A stretch of 64,000 nt of DNA from Bifidobacterium choerinum (GCF_000741135.1 NZ_JGYU01000006.1:1-64000), one strand, 5' to 3'; counted from the stretch's first letter, positions 8,806 through 18,307 are shown. Made by a program: numbers and translations. Notes: generated from the sequence alone by a model not told the origin.

Positions 8806-9936
8806 TCACTGGCCGTCGTAGGCGGCCTCCGTGTTCCTCCCCGTCGCCGTCTCCTGACGCGGCTGCGGCTCGGGAGGCCTCACCGGCAATGTAATCTCGA
8901 AGTCGACGCCGCGCGGGTCGTCGACGACCTGGACGGTGCCGCCGTGCAGCTTCGCCGCCCACCGCGCGATCGACAGGCCGAGGCCGGTGCCGCCGGACTC
9001 GGTGCCGGGGCCGGACGTCCCCTTGACGAAACGGCGGAAGATGTCGTCGCGCACCTCCTTGGGGATGTCCGAGCCGAAGTTGACGACGTTGATGATCACC
9101 GTGTCGCCGTGCTCGCCGGCGTGCGCCTCGACGAGCACGGCCGTGTCGTCGCGAGAATGCTTGAGCGCGTTCGCGATGATGTTCGTCAGCAGCTGGCGCA
9201 GCCTCGCCTCGTCTCCTTCGACGACGAGGTCGTCGGGGACGCGTTGCTCGATCGTGTGCCCATGGCCGGCGTCGGCGTATTCGAGCGGGCCGACGGTCTC
9301 GTCGATGAGCTCGGCGACGTTGAGGCGTTCAAGGACGAGGCTCGAGGCGCCGGCCTCGACGCGCGACATGTCGAGCAGGAAGGAGATGAAGTCGGACAGG
9401 CGATGCGTCTGCTTGAGGATGTTCTCCATGTTCGCCGGCGTGGGCTCGACGACGCCGTCGGCCATGTTCTCGACCATCGCCTGCAGCGCCGAGACCGGCG
9501 TGCGCAGCTCATGGCTCACGTTCGCGATCATGTCGCGGCGCATCTGGTCGGCGTGCTCGAGCTCCTCGGCCATCACGTTGAAGGACCTTGCGAGCTGTCC
9601 GATCTCGTCGTTCGTGCTTTTGCGCAGGCGCACGCGTGCGGAGTAGTCGCCTTGGGCCATCGATTCGGCGGCGTCGCGCATCTGCCGAAGCGGGCGTGTG
9701 AAGCTGCGCGACGTGCAGTACATGAAGATCAGCGTGATGGTGATCGTCAGCGGCATCGCCATCCAACTGTTGATGCCGATGATGTCGAGCATCCATGCGA
9801 TGAGGAAGGCGAGGACGGTCGTGATCGCGATCAGCACGCTCAGTTCGGCGCACAGCGAGGAGAACAAGCGGGGGCGCTTGCCGTCCTTCCCGGACCGCGC
9901 GCGCCCCATCGATGCCGTAGGATTCTCGTGCTTCAT
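8806..9936 (-). CDS. Sensor histidine kinase (HAMP-HisKA-HATPase)
   Basis: A 376-residue membrane kinase. Two hydrophobic helices (about 33-52 and 58-74) are separated by only a few residues, so there is almost no extracellular sensor domain. HAMP spans about 75-130, the phosphoacceptor is His142 in NVSHELRTP, the N box is NIIANALKHS, and the ATP lid is GTGLGLSIARW. It phosphorylates the response regulator encoded immediately upstream; its ATG overlaps that gene's TGA. The tiny external loop suggests it senses the membrane or a partner protein. It sits near comF as MtrB does in other actinobacteria, but it is much shorter than MtrB, so I do not use that name. Confidence 0.92.
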   Translation of the reverse strand: MKHENPTASMGRARSGKDGKRPRLFSSLCAELSVLIAITTVLAFLIAWMLDIIGINSWMAMPLTITITLIFMYCTSRSFTRPLRQMRDAAESMAQGDYSARVRLRKSTNDEIGQLARSFNVMAEELEHADQMRRDMIANVSHELRTPVSALQAMVENMADGVVEPTPANMENILKQTHRLSDFISFLLDMSRVEAGASSLVLERLNVAELIDETVGPLEYADAGHGHTIEQRVPDDLVVEGDEARLRQLLTNIIANALKHSRDDTAVLVEAHAGEHGDTVIINVVNFGSDIPKEVRDDIFRRFVKGTSGPGTESGGTGLGLSIARWAAKLHGGTVQVVDDPRGVDFEITLPVRPPEPQPRQETATGRNTEAAYDGQ

Positions 9937-10652
9937 CACTGTTCCGGAGGCTCGAAGGCATAGCCCACGCCGTGCACTGTCCGGATCGTCGCGGCGCCGA
10001 GCTTGTGCCGCAGCGCCTTGACATGCGAATCGACGGTGCGCGTGCCGGAGGCGTCCACCCAGTCCCACACCTCCTCGAGCAGTTGCTCGCGCGTGAGCAC
10101 CGACTTCGGTTTGCGCGCGAGCGTCGTCAGCAGATCGAACTCGGTTGGCGTCAGATGCACGGTCTCGCCGTCGAGCGTCACGCGGCGCGTCGCCGGGTCG
10201 ATGACGAGCGAGCCGAAGTCGAGGATCTTCTCATGCTCCGATTTGCTCGCGATGACCTTCGCGCGCTCGACCCGGCGCAGCAGCGCCTTGGCACGGGCGA
10301 CAAGCTCGCGCATCGAGAACGGCTTGGTCATGTAGTCGTCGGCGCCGGCGCCGAGCCCGATGATGACGTCGGACTCGGCGTCGCGCGCCGTGAGCATGAG
10401 CACCGGCACCGGGCGCTGCGCGACGATGTGCTTCGTCGCCTCGATGCCGTCCATGCCCGGAAGCATGACGTCCATGACGACCAGATCGGGACGCAGTTGG
10501 GCGGCCGCCTTCACGGCGCTGATGCCGTCCGAAGCGATGCGGGCCCTCCAGCCTTCGGCGATGAGCCGTTGCGCGATGGCGGTGGCGAGCGTCGGCTCGT
10601 CCTCCACGACGAGAATCGTGTAGGCAGACGGCATCTGTGCGTGTGCGACCAT
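9936..10652 (-). CDS. OmpR/PhoB-family response regulator
   Basis: 238 residues: receiver domain with acidic pocket E17-D18-E19, phosphoacceptor Asp61 (VVMDVMLPGMDG) and Lys110 (YMTKPFS), then a winged-helix DNA-binding domain (about 140-235) with LTPTEFDLL and TRTVDSHVKALRHKLG. It is the cognate partner of the overlapping kinase gene. The start at 10652 has AAGGA about 9 nt upstream. The gene lies 26 bp downstream of glgB on the same strand, so read-through from glgB is possible. Targets are not evident. Confidence 0.92.
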   Translation of the reverse strand: MVAHAQMPSAYTILVVEDEPTLATAIAQRLIAEGWRARIASDGISAVKAAAQLRPDLVVMDVMLPGMDGIEATKHIVAQRPVPVLMLTARDAESDVIIGLGAGADDYMTKPFSMRELVARAKALLRRVERAKVIASKSEHEKILDFGSLVIDPATRRVTLDGETVHLTPTEFDLLTTLARKPKSVLTREQLLEEVWDWVDASGTRTVDSHVKALRHKLGAATIRTVHGVGYAFEPPEQ

Positions 10653-10678
10653 AATCACCAGTCCTTGGTTTTGTCGGT

Positions 10679-12931
10679 TCAGTTGTTCTCGGGGACGAGG
10701 AACACGACGCCGAGCGCCGGCACCGTGATGCGCGTCGACCATTCACGCGAATGGTACGCGCCGGCGTTCGCCTCGATGTCCGTGTTGTGGATGTCTGAGC
10801 CGCCGTACTTCTTGTCGTCGGTCGTCAGGACCTCCTTCCAGCGGCCGCCGAGGGGCAGCGCGACCTGGTAGTCGGCCCACGCGGTGCCCGAGAAGTTGAC
10901 GACGACGACCATGCGTTCGCCGTGGGCGCCGATGCGCTCGAAGCTCAGCGTGTTGTGGTCGGCGTCGTCGCTCGTCAGCCACTGGAAGCCGTCGGGCGTG
11001 AAGTCCTGGCTCCACAGCGCCGGCGAATCCTTGTACAGCTTGTTGAGGTCGGCGACGAGCGCCTGCACGCCGCTGTGGTCCGGCCAGTTGAGGCAGTCCC
11101 AGTCGAGCTGACTGTTGTAGTCCCATTCTCCGTACTGCGCGAGTTCGTTGCCCATGAAGGTCAGGTTCTTGCCCGGATGCGCCCACTGGTAGGCGAACAG
11201 CGAGCGGACGCCCGCGTAGCGCTGCCAGTCGTCGCCCGGCATCTTGCCGAACAGCGAGCCCTTGCCGTAGACGACCTCGTCATGGCTGATCGGCAGCACA
11301 TAATGCTCCGAATACGCGTAGACCATCGAGAACGTGATCTCGTTGTGGTGCCACTTGCGGTTGATCGGCTGCTCGTGCAGGTACTCGAGCGTGTCGTGCA
11401 TCCAGCCCATGTTCCACTTGAGCCCGTAGCCGAGGCCACCCTGGCTGGTCGGCGCCGTGACGCCCGGATACGCGGTCGACTCCTCGGCGATCATCATGAC
11501 GCCCGGGTTGTTCTTGTACGCGGTGGCGTTCGCCTCCTTGATGAAGTCGATCGCCTCGAGGTTCTCGCGGCCGCCGAACTTGTTCGGATGCCACTGGCCC
11601 GGCTCGCGGCTGTAGTCGAGGTAGAGCATCGAGGAGACCGCGTCCACGCGCAGGCCGTCCATATGGTATTCGTCGAGCCAGAAGCATGCGTCGGCGACGA
11701 GGAAGTTGCGCACCTCGCGACGGCCGAAGTTGAAGATGTAGGTGCCCCAGTCTGGATGCTCGCCGCGCGTCGGGTCGGGATCCTCGTACAGCGGCGTGCC
11801 GTCGAAGCGGCCCAGCGCGAACGCGTCCTTCGGGAAATGCGCCGGGACCCAGTCCATGATGACGCCGATGCCGGCCTCATGGAGGCGCTCGACGAGGTAC
11901 TTGAAGTCGTCCGGGCCGCCGAGGCGCGAATCCACGGCGTAGTAGCCGGTGACCTGATAGCCCCACGAACCGGCGAAGGGATACTCCTCGAGCGGCATGA
12001 ACTCCACATGCGTGAACCCGAGCTTCTGGACATAAGGTACGAGCTTGTCGGCGAGCTCGCGGTAGTCGTGCACGTCCTTGCGCCAGCTGTTGGCGTGCAC
12101 CTCGTAGATGCTCACCGGACCCTGATGCGGATCGGACTCGGCGCGCCGCTTCATCCAGTCGCCGTCGCCCCATTCGTGCGTGGAGTCGACGACGATCGAA
12201 CCGGTGCGCGGGGGCACCTCGTGCGAGCGCTCCATCGGGTCGGCCTTCATCTCCCAGTTGTTGTAGGCGTTGAGGATATGGAACTTGTAGATCTCGCCGG
12301 CCTCGACGCCCGGGACGAAGAGCTCCCAGACGCCCGACGAACCGAGCTCGCGCATCGCGTGGCACGTGCCGTCCCAGCCGTTGAAGTCGCCGACGACCTG
12401 CACGGCGTGCGCGTTCGGCGCCCACACGGTGAACGCGGTGCCGACGACGCGCTCGCCCCTCGTGCCGTCGTTGCCGCCGAGCGGGTCGTCGTAGCGGCGC
12501 ACGTGGGCGCCCATGGCCTCCCACAGGCGTTCGTGGCGTCCCTCGCCGAACAGGTAGAGGTCCATGTCGCCGATCGTCGGCAGATAGCGGTAGGGGTCGT
12601 TCTCGACGACGGTCGTGCCGTCGGCGCGCACGGTGCGGATGCGGTAGTCGGGGACGCCGCGGCCGTCCTTCGTCCTCACGGCCGGCACGAGCGCGACGAA
12701 GACGCCGTTATGCTCGTGCTTCATCGCGTATTCACCGTCGGCGGTGACGATCGTGACGGACTGCGCGCCCGGGCGCAGCACGCGGATCGTGCAGGTGTCG
12801 GGGAACTCGGCGGCGCCCAGATGCGCGCCGAGGATCTCGTGGGGGTTGTAGAACGCGCCCTTGCTGACCTCGTCCAGCTGATCGCCGTTGACGGGGACGA
12901 GGGCTTTCTCGTTGAATGTGAAGTTTGTCAT
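10679..12931 (-). CDS. glgB: 1,4-alpha-glucan (glycogen) branching enzyme
   Basis: GlgB moves short alpha-1,4-glucan chains to alpha-1,6 positions. The 750-residue protein has an N-terminal extension, a CBM48 module ([21 protein letters not shown]), then the GH13 barrel with DWVPAHFP, the nucleophile region [20 protein letters not shown] with the acid Glu, and [17 protein letters not shown]-terminal all-beta domain closes the protein. The start MTNFTFNEK at 12931 fits family N-termini; ATG 12949 is an alternative, and neither has a strong ribosome site. Together with glgX at 32 kb it points to an active glycogen cycle. The gene is divergent from carD across an AT-rich promoter region. Confidence 0.96.
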   Translation of the reverse strand: MTNFTFNEKALVPVNGDQLDEVSKGAFYNPHEILGAHLGAAEFPDTCTIRVLRPGAQSVTIVTADGEYAMKHEHNGVFVALVPAVRTKDGRGVPDYRIRTVRADGTTVVENDPYRYLPTIGDMDLYLFGEGRHERLWEAMGAHVRRYDDPLGGNDGTRGERVVGTAFTVWAPNAHAVQVVGDFNGWDGTCHAMRELGSSGVWELFVPGVEAGEIYKFHILNAYNNWEMKADPMERSHEVPPRTGSIVVDSTHEWGDGDWMKRRAESDPHQGPVSIYEVHANSWRKDVHDYRELADKLVPYVQKLGFTHVEFMPLEEYPFAGSWGYQVTGYYAVDSRLGGPDDFKYLVERLHEAGIGVIMDWVPAHFPKDAFALGRFDGTPLYEDPDPTRGEHPDWGTYIFNFGRREVRNFLVADACFWLDEYHMDGLRVDAVSSMLYLDYSREPGQWHPNKFGGRENLEAIDFIKEANATAYKNNPGVMMIAEESTAYPGVTAPTSQGGLGYGLKWNMGWMHDTLEYLHEQPINRKWHHNEITFSMVYAYSEHYVLPISHDEVVYGKGSLFGKMPGDDWQRYAGVRSLFAYQWAHPGKNLTFMGNELAQYGEWDYNSQLDWDCLNWPDHSGVQALVADLNKLYKDSPALWSQDFTPDGFQWLTSDDADHNTLSFERIGAHGERMVVVVNFSGTAWADYQVALPLGGRWKEVLTTDDKKYGGSDIHNTDIEANAGAYHSREWSTRITVPALGVVFLVPENN

Positions 12932-13067
12932 GTATCCGAGAATACGCATGTTTTCCCGGCGGCACGAGCAGATTCGCGGTTTTGCCCATCTTTTTTTCCA
13001 ATCTTCCACTAAGTCCACACAAAATGACATAATTATATGCGTTTCTGTTTTTTCTCACGGAGGATTC

Positions 13068-13664
13068 ATGGGCTACAAGGTCGGCGATATGGTCGTGTAC
13101 CCGCGTCACGGCGCGGCGAAGATTGAGGCCATTACCGAACGGACTGTTAAGGGCGTGACGCGTGAGTATCTCAAGCTTTCGGTGCTTTCCTCCGATGACC
13201 TTGAGATCTTCGTGCCCGTCGACAACGTGAAGAAGGTCGGCGTGCGCGACATCGTGGACGGCGACGAGGTGGCGAAGGTGTTCGAGATCCTGCGCACGCC
13301 GATCATCGAGAAGGAGATGAACTGGTCGCGCAGGTACAAGCTCAACGTCGAGAAGATCTCGACCGGCGACGTCAACAAGATCGCCGAGGTCGTGCGCGAC
13401 CTGGCGCAGCGCGACGTCGACGAGCACGGGCTGTCCGCCGGCGAGAAGCGCATGCTGACGAAGGCGCGCAGCATCCTGACCTCGGAGATCGCGTTGTCGG
13501 AGAAGATCGAGGAGGAGGAGGCGCAGCGCCTGCTCGACGTCAACCTCGGCTACAGCGACCCGCAGCCCGGCGACGACGGGCATCACACGCAGGCCCCCGA
13601 GGAGCCGGCGTCCGAGACGCTCGCGCGCCTCGAGGCCGAGAACAAGAAGACGAAGAAGAAGTGA
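13068..13664 (+). CDS. carD: CarD-family transcription regulator
   Basis: CarD binds RNA polymerase beta and stabilises open promoter complexes. The 198-residue protein starts with the RNAP-interacting Tudor-like domain (YKVGDMVVYPRHGAAKIEAI, residues 3-22), followed by a helical DNA-binding domain with the VVRDLAQRDVDEHGLSAGEKRML segment. A charged tail rich in Glu and Lys ends in KKTKKK, longer than in mycobacterial CarD. The start has ACGGAGG seven bases upstream. AT-rich sequence with a CATAAT-like -10 lies at 13020-13040. Its TGA overlaps the GTG of ispF, so the two are translationally coupled, as in other actinobacteria. Confidence 0.93.
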   Translation: MGYKVGDMVVYPRHGAAKIEAITERTVKGVTREYLKLSVLSSDDLEIFVPVDNVKKVGVRDIVDGDEVAKVFEILRTPIIEKEMNWSRRYKLNVEKISTGDVNKIAEVVRDLAQRDVDEHGLSAGEKRMLTKARSILTSEIALSEKIEEEEAQRLLDVNLGYSDPQPGDDGHHTQAPEEPASETLARLEAENKKTKKK

Positions 13665-14152
13665 GCGCCGAGCTGCGCTGCGGGCTGGGCTTCGACGCGC
13701 ACCGCTTCTCCTGCGACGCCGGCCGTCCGCTGTTCCTCGCGACGCTGCGCTGGGACGGCGCCGGCGTCGATGGCGACTCGGACGGCGACGTGGCGGTGCA
13801 TGCGCTCATCGACGCGCTGCTCGCCGCGGCCGGTCTGGGCGACATCGGTACATTGTTCGGCGTGGGCGCCGCGTCGCGAGGCGCCGGCATGCACGGCGAC
13901 ATGATGCTCGCCGAGACGGTGCGGCACCTGCGTGAGAACGGCTGCGCCCCGTCCAGCGCGTCGGTGACCGTCGTCGGCAACCGCCCGAAGATCGGTCCGC
14001 GCCGACGGCAGGCCGAGGATGCGATGTCCGCGATCTGCGGCTGCCGGGTCGCACTGACGGCGACGACGACGGACGGCATGGGCTTCACCGGCCGGGGCGA
14101 GGGCCTTGCGGCGATCGCGACGGCGCTCGTGGACGTCGGCGGCCGCGACTGA
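13661..14152 (+). CDS. ispF: 2-C-methyl-D-erythritol 2,4-cyclodiphosphate synthase
   Basis: IspF closes the cyclodiphosphate ring in the MEP isoprenoid pathway, working as a zinc-dependent trimer. The 163 residues carry GLGFDAHRF (zinc ligands Asp and His), SDGDVAVHA (third zinc His), LGDIGTLFG, and TTDGMGFTGRGEGLAAIA. The GTG start overlaps the carD stop. Odd point: the usual GHSDGDV reads GDSDGDV here, replacing a normally conserved His with Asp, while the zinc ligands remain. The length is normal for the family. Confidence 0.92.
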   Translation: MSAELRCGLGFDAHRFSCDAGRPLFLATLRWDGAGVDGDSDGDVAVHALIDALLAAAGLGDIGTLFGVGAASRGAGMHGDMMLAETVRHLRENGCAPSSASVTVVGNRPKIGPRRRQAEDAMSAICGCRVALTATTTDGMGFTGRGEGLAAIATALVDVGGRD

Positions 14153-14188
14153 GCGTTCCGCGGACGGCGGGAATCGCAGCGGCGCATA

Positions 14189-14235
14189 CGAAAGGGGCCG
14201 CACCTCCATCCATATGTGGGGTGCGGCCCCTTTCG
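14189..14235. terminator. Bidirectional hairpin terminator (16-bp perfect stem)
   Basis: Arms 14189-14204 and 14220-14235 flank a 15-nt loop between the convergent ispF and zinc permease genes. Confidence 0.8.
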
Positions 14236-14276
14236 CATGCCGCATGTCCCGCCGCGCACGTCGCGGGAAGAGACGC

Positions 14277-15110
14277 TCAGCCGCGACGGCGCAGCGCCTC
14301 GACGCCCTTCGCGATGCCCCAGAACAGCGTCGACAGCGTCACGATGACGAAGCTCGGGGGAGCGGGGAACATCGCCGCGAGGACGAGGCCTCCCCAGATC
14401 GAGACGAGGCACAGCGCCGTCGAGGCGACGATCGCGCGCAGCGGCGTCGTCGTCACGACGGTGGCGGTCGCGGCCGGCGTGACGACGAGCGCGAAGATCA
14501 GCAGCGTGCCGACGGCCGGCACGGCGATCGTGATGACGCCGGCGAGGACCGCCATGAACAGCGCGTTCATGACGCCGATCGGCACGCCCTTGGCCTGGGC
14601 GACCTGCTCGTCGAGCGAGCTGAACAGCAGCGGGCGGTAGATGACCGCCATCACGACGAGCAGCACGATGTCGAAGATCGCGAAGCCGACGATCTGGTCG
14701 TCGGTGATCGTCAGGATCGAGCCGAAGAGGATCGACTGCAGCTGCTGCGAGGCGGAGCTCGACATGCGCGCGAAGAACAGGCCCAGACCGGTCGCGAAGG
14801 CGAGGACGGTGCCGGTGGCGATCTCACGCTCCGAGGCGCGCTTGCCGAGCGCGGCGATGACGAGCGCGCCGGCGAGTGCGAAGCCGCCGAGGCCGACGGC
14901 GACCGGCAGGCCCAGCAGCACGGCGCCGGTCGCTCCCGGCAGGCCGATGTGCGCGATCGCGTGCGCGGCGAAGGTCGAATGCCTCGCGATCGTGAAGTAG
15001 CCGACGGCGCCGGCCGCCGCGGCGATGCACAGCCCGGCGAGGAACGCGTTGACCATGAACGGCGTCGTCAGCGTCGTCGTCCATTCGGGGTCGAAGGTGA
15101 AGGGATTCAT
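14277..15110 (-). CDS. znuB: Zinc/manganese-type ABC transporter permease
   Basis: A 277-residue polytopic protein of the ABC-3 permease family with about eight hydrophobic segments and the typical HSTFAAHAIAHIGLPGATGA loop and GVPIGVMNALF cytoplasmic loop. It forms the membrane channel for metal import with the adjacent ATPase. GGAGGA lies eight bases before the start, which overlaps the ATPase stop (ATGA). Zinc is favoured over manganese because a Zur-like operator lies ahead of the pair. Confidence 0.9.
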   Translation of the reverse strand: MNPFTFDPEWTTTLTTPFMVNAFLAGLCIAAAAGAVGYFTIARHSTFAAHAIAHIGLPGATGAVLLGLPVAVGLGGFALAGALVIAALGKRASEREIATGTVLAFATGLGLFFARMSSSASQQLQSILFGSILTITDDQIVGFAIFDIVLLVVMAVIYRPLLFSSLDEQVAQAKGVPIGVMNALFMAVLAGVITIAVPAVGTLLIFALVVTPAATATVVTTTPLRAIVASTALCLVSIWGGLVLAAMFPAPPSFVIVTLSTLFWGIAKGVEALRRRG

Positions 15111-16003
15111 CGCGTCGCTCCTCCATCGGTCTGCGGGCGTGCGCCGGCATGCCCGTGATGGTGGAAGCGCGCTACCTCGTCGGCGTCGTGCATGTCGCAT
15201 CCGCCCGGCTCGGCCATGTTCGGCGTGACGAACATGGCGCCCTGCGGCGTCGTCACGACCTGCACCTTCGTGCCGTACAGATGGGTGAGCAGCTTCGAGT
15301 CGAGCACGTCGTTGAGCCGTGCGTAGTGCGGGTGGCCGTCGAGCAGGTAGACGGCGCCGGTGAGGATCGGCAGCAGCATGTTGAGGTCGTGGGCGACGAT
15401 CTGGATCGACATGCCGAGCTCGGTGTTGAGCCTCGACAGGATCTGCACCGTCGTACGCTGGCTCGCCAGGTCGAGGTTGGCGAGCGGCTCGTCGAGCATC
15501 AGCAGCTCGGGGTTGCTCACAAGCGCCTGCGCGATCGCGACGCGCTGGCGCAGGCCGCCGGAAAGCTCCGAAAGCCGCAGCTTCGCCTTGTCGGCGATGC
15601 CGATGAACTCCATCGCCTCGTGCGCCTTCGCCCGCTGGCGGCGCGTCACCGGATGGAAGCCGAAGCGCGTGCCGGTCAGCCCCAGCAGCACCGACTGCTC
15701 GGCGGTCAGGCTCGAGTCGATGTCGTTCGTGTAGCTCTGCGGCACGTAGCCGATGCGCGCGTTGTCCTCGCCCGGAGCGGCGCCGAGCACCCGCATCGTG
15801 CCGTGGGAGAGCGGTATCACCCCCAGCTCCGCCTTCATCAGCGTCGTCTTGCCGGCGCCGTTGGTGCCGACGATCGCCGTGACGGTACCTCTCGGGATCG
15901 TGAAGGTGCCGTGGCTCCAGATCGTGGTCCCGCCGCGTTTGACGGCGATGTCGCGGCATTCGACGCTCGGACCGCGCCTCTCGGACGCGTCAGACTGTTG
16001 CAT
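15107..16003 (-). CDS. znuC: Zinc-type ABC transporter ATP-binding protein
   Basis: 298 residues with Walker A GTNGAGKTT, signature LSELSGGLRQR, Walker B LLMLDEP and the switch His in IVAHD. It powers the adjacent permease. After the nucleotide-binding domain comes a C-terminal extension of about 60 residues ending in a His-rich stretch (RFHHHGHAG), which may buffer or sense the metal; this extension is longer than in standard ZnuC. AAAGGA lies seven bases before the ATG. The 139-bp gap from the binding-protein gene holds the Zur-like box, so znuC and znuB can have their own promoter. Confidence 0.9.
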   Translation of the reverse strand: MQQSDASERRGPSVECRDIAVKRGGTTIWSHGTFTIPRGTVTAIVGTNGAGKTTLMKAELGVIPLSHGTMRVLGAAPGEDNARIGYVPQSYTNDIDSSLTAEQSVLLGLTGTRFGFHPVTRRQRAKAHEAMEFIGIADKAKLRLSELSGGLRQRVAIAQALVSNPELLMLDEPLANLDLASQRTTVQILSRLNTELGMSIQIVAHDLNMLLPILTGAVYLLDGHPHYARLNDVLDSKLLTHLYGTKVQVVTTPQGAMFVTPNMAEPGGCDMHDADEVARFHHHGHAGARPQTDGGATR

Positions 16004-16050
16004 TGCGGTTCCTTTCCGCCGATTGGACGCGACCAGTATCGCAATCGCTA

Positions 16051-16067
16051 TTGACAATGATTCTCAA
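16051..16067. promoter_or_regulatory. Zur-like (Fur-family) operator
   Basis: TTGACAATGATTCTCAA is a 17-bp near-perfect palindrome of the form TTGAnAATnATTnTCAA, close to the TGAnAATnATTnTCA pattern known for Zur sites. It lies 48 bp upstream of the ATPase start, between the two parts of the zinc uptake operon. Confidence 0.7.
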
Positions 16068-16142
16068 TAACGACGGATGGCGTCGGCGGCCGTCCGTGAT
16101 CGCCGAAGGCGGCGGACGGCCGCCGACATGACCCGTTCGGAC

Positions 16143-17174
16143 TCAGTCGTCGCCTTCATTGACGGCGCGGTCCTGCTCGGTGTTGCCGTCGTTCGCGGCG
16201 TCGCCGGATTCGTCGGTCGGGCAGTCCTTCGCCGAATCCCGGCACGTGTCCATGTCCTGTTCGACGGCGTCGAACAGCGCCCCGATCCATGCCGTCAGAT
16301 CGGCGTAGTCGGGCGGCATCTGCTCGGTGACGTCGAGCACCGGCATCTTCTCCTTGCGCGCGATGTCGACGAAGCCCTGCGTCGTCTCGTTCTGCTCCTG
16401 CGGGTTGTTGACGAGCAGACGTACGCCGTCGTCGCTGAGAAGCCTGCGGAAGTCGCGCACGTCGGCCGCGGCCGGCTCCGCCTCGGACGCCATCGCGCGC
16501 GCGTAGCCGGCGGGCGTCTTGTCCTCGAAGCCCATGTCGTTCATCAGGTAATAGGCGACCGATTCGGTCGCCGCGTAGGTGAGGTCGTCGTGCTCCTTGC
16601 CGAAGGCCTCGATGCGCTTCTCGAGCGCGTCCTCCTTCTTCTTCCACGTCTCGAGGTTGGCGTCGAAGGACTTCGCGTCCTGCCCGCGCAGCCGCGCGAA
16701 GGTCTCCCTGAGCGCGTCGGCCATCGCGTAGCGCGCGTCGCGGGAGAACCACAGATGGGGGTTGTCGCCGTCCATCGCGCCGACGATGTCGGCGGCGGAC
16801 ACGACTGTCGTCGTCGACGGCAGGTTCTTGCTCGCCCAGTCGTCGTATCCGGCGCCGTTGACGACGACGACGTCGGCGGCGTGCAATGTCTTCACGTCCT
16901 TGGCGGTGGGCTCGAAGTCGTGGGCGTCCGCCGTCGTCGACGACAGGATCGACGTGACCTTCGCGTCGTCGCCGCCGATCTGCGCGGCGAGCGAACCCCA
17001 CTGGTTGAGCGAGGCGACGACGGTGAGCGGCCCGGATGAGGCCGAGGCGGAGGCGGTGGGGGATGCGTCGTCGGCGACGACGTGGCCGCATCCGGCGAGC
17101 GTGGCCGCGAGCGCGAGCGCGACGAGGGATGCGGCGGCCGCCCGCAGACGGTATGACGAGGTTCGTATGCCCAT
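16143..17174 (-). CDS. znuA: Zinc-type ABC transporter substrate-binding lipoprotein
   Basis: 343 residues of the metal-binding SBP family (ZnuA/TroA-like). A lipoprotein signal peptide has lipobox LAGC at about 26-29. Likely metal ligands are the His of ADAHDFEP and of NPHLWFS, plus C-terminal-lobe acidic residues near LLVNNPQEQ. The usual long His-rich loop is absent; instead the C-terminus is strongly acidic with two cysteines (TCRDSAKDC). The start at 17174 gives a clean signal peptide; AAAGGA lies 10-11 bases upstream. It is first in the znuA-znuC-znuB order and divergent from folD. Confidence 0.88.
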   Translation of the reverse strand: MGIRTSSYRLRAAAASLVALALAATLAGCGHVVADDASPTASASASSGPLTVVASLNQWGSLAAQIGGDDAKVTSILSSTTADAHDFEPTAKDVKTLHAADVVVVNGAGYDDWASKNLPSTTTVVSAADIVGAMDGDNPHLWFSRDARYAMADALRETFARLRGQDAKSFDANLETWKKKEDALEKRIEAFGKEHDDLTYAATESVAYYLMNDMGFEDKTPAGYARAMASEAEPAAADVRDFRRLLSDDGVRLLVNNPQEQNETTQGFVDIARKEKMPVLDVTEQMPPDYADLTAWIGALFDAVEQDMDTCRDSAKDCPTDESGDAANDGNTEQDRAVNEGDD

Positions 17175-17252
17175 GAGCGATGGTTCCTTTGCGTAAGACC
17201 GTCGCCGCGCCATGTGCGCCGGACGCGTCGCGCGGCACGCATTGGCGCGCCG

Positions 17253-17266
17253 GTATCGTACGATAC
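17253..17266. promoter_or_regulatory. 14-bp perfect palindrome in the znuA-folD divergent promoter region
   Basis: GTATCGTACGATAC is perfectly self-complementary. It contains a TACGAT -10-like hexamer for folD. It may be an operator; the regulator is unknown. Confidence 0.4.
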
Positions 17267-17307
17267 GGCAAGGCACATCGTTCCACGGCAACGAAGGGGG
17301 TTTCCTC

Positions 17308-18186
17308 ATGGCAATGATACTCGACGGCAAGGCGGTGGCCTCCCAGGTGAAGGAGGATTTGGCACAGCGCGTACGCGCGCTGCGTGCGCGCGGCGTCACA
17401 CCCGGACTCGGCACCGTGCTCGTCGGCGACGACCCCGGCTCGCTCAAGTACGTCGCCGGCAAGCACCGCGACTGCCAGGAGGTCGGTATCGCATCGATTC
17501 GCCACGAGCTGCCCGCCGACGCGAGCCAGGAGGAGCTGCTCGACGTCATCGCCGAGCTCAACGCCGATCGGGCGTGCACCGGCTACATCGTGCAGCTGCC
17601 GCTGCCCGAGGGTGTCGACCAGAACGCCGTCATCGACGCGATCGACCCGGCGAAGGACGCCGACGGCATGCATCCGTACAACCTCGGCGAGCTCGTGCTG
17701 CACACGCGCGGCGAGCTGACGACGCCGCTGCCGTGCACGCCGAGCGGCGTGCTCGCGCTGCTCGCGCACTACGGCATCGACCTCGACGGACGCCGTGTGT
17801 GCGTGCTCGGGCGCGGCATCACGATCGGCAGGACGATCGGGCTCATGCTCACGCGCGCCGACGTGAACGCGACCGTCACGCTGTGCCACACCGGCACGAA
17901 GGACGTCGCCGCGCACATGCGCGAGGCCGACGTCATCGTCGCCGCGGTCGGCCGCGCCGGTTTCGTTCGCCCCGAGGACATCCGCCCCGGCGCCGTGCTC
18001 GTCGACGTCGGCGTCTCGCGGCTGCCCGGCGCCGACGGCCGCATGCGCGTCCACGGCGACGTCGACCACGGCTGCTACGCGATCGCCGGTGCATACACGC
18101 CCAACCCGGGCGGCGTCGGGCCGATGACGCGCGCGATGCTGCTGCGCAACGTCGTCGAGATGGCCGAGCGCGCCGCCGCGGAATAA
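17308..18186 (+). CDS. folD: Bifunctional methylenetetrahydrofolate dehydrogenase/cyclohydrolase
   Basis: FolD interconverts 5,10-methylene-, methenyl- and 10-formyl-tetrahydrofolate with NADP. The 292 residues show [17 protein letters not shown] (catalytic Lys in the YVxxK-type motif), [33 protein letters not shown], and the Rossmann segment [16 protein letters not shown]. The usual VGRSxIVGKP loop reads [12 protein letters not shown], an actinobacterial-style variant. The start is set by AAGGGGG eight bases upstream. Confidence 0.95.
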   Translation: MAMILDGKAVASQVKEDLAQRVRALRARGVTPGLGTVLVGDDPGSLKYVAGKHRDCQEVGIASIRHELPADASQEELLDVIAELNADRACTGYIVQLPLPEGVDQNAVIDAIDPAKDADGMHPYNLGELVLHTRGELTTPLPCTPSGVLALLAHYGIDLDGRRVCVLGRGITIGRTIGLMLTRADVNATVTLCHTGTKDVAAHMREADVIVAAVGRAGFVRPEDIRPGAVLVDVGVSRLPGADGRMRVHGDVDHGCYAIAGAYTPNPGGVGPMTRAMLLRNVVEMAERAAAE

Positions 18187-18290
18187 CGGGGCGCCGTCGT
18201 CTGTTGGACAAGGTGGACGGACGCGACACGCCCGAAATGCTGCATGCGGTTTTGGGCATGGCTCGCGATAGTCTTGTCTAACGGTCGCAC

Positions 18291-18307
18291 GCGCGCATGA
18301 TGCGCGC
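18291..18307. promoter_or_regulatory. rpsA leader region with a 17-bp GC palindrome
   Basis: The 218-bp gap 18187-18404 before rpsA holds an 8+1+8 palindrome at 18291-18307 and an AT-rich stretch (18361-18404) directly before the ATG. No other gene is seen in the gap. Confidence 0.35.

Noticed and set aside
8806..10652. Kinase/regulator pair as MtrB/MtrA
   Set aside because: The kinase is far shorter than MtrB and no LpqB gene is present, so location near comF alone is not enough.
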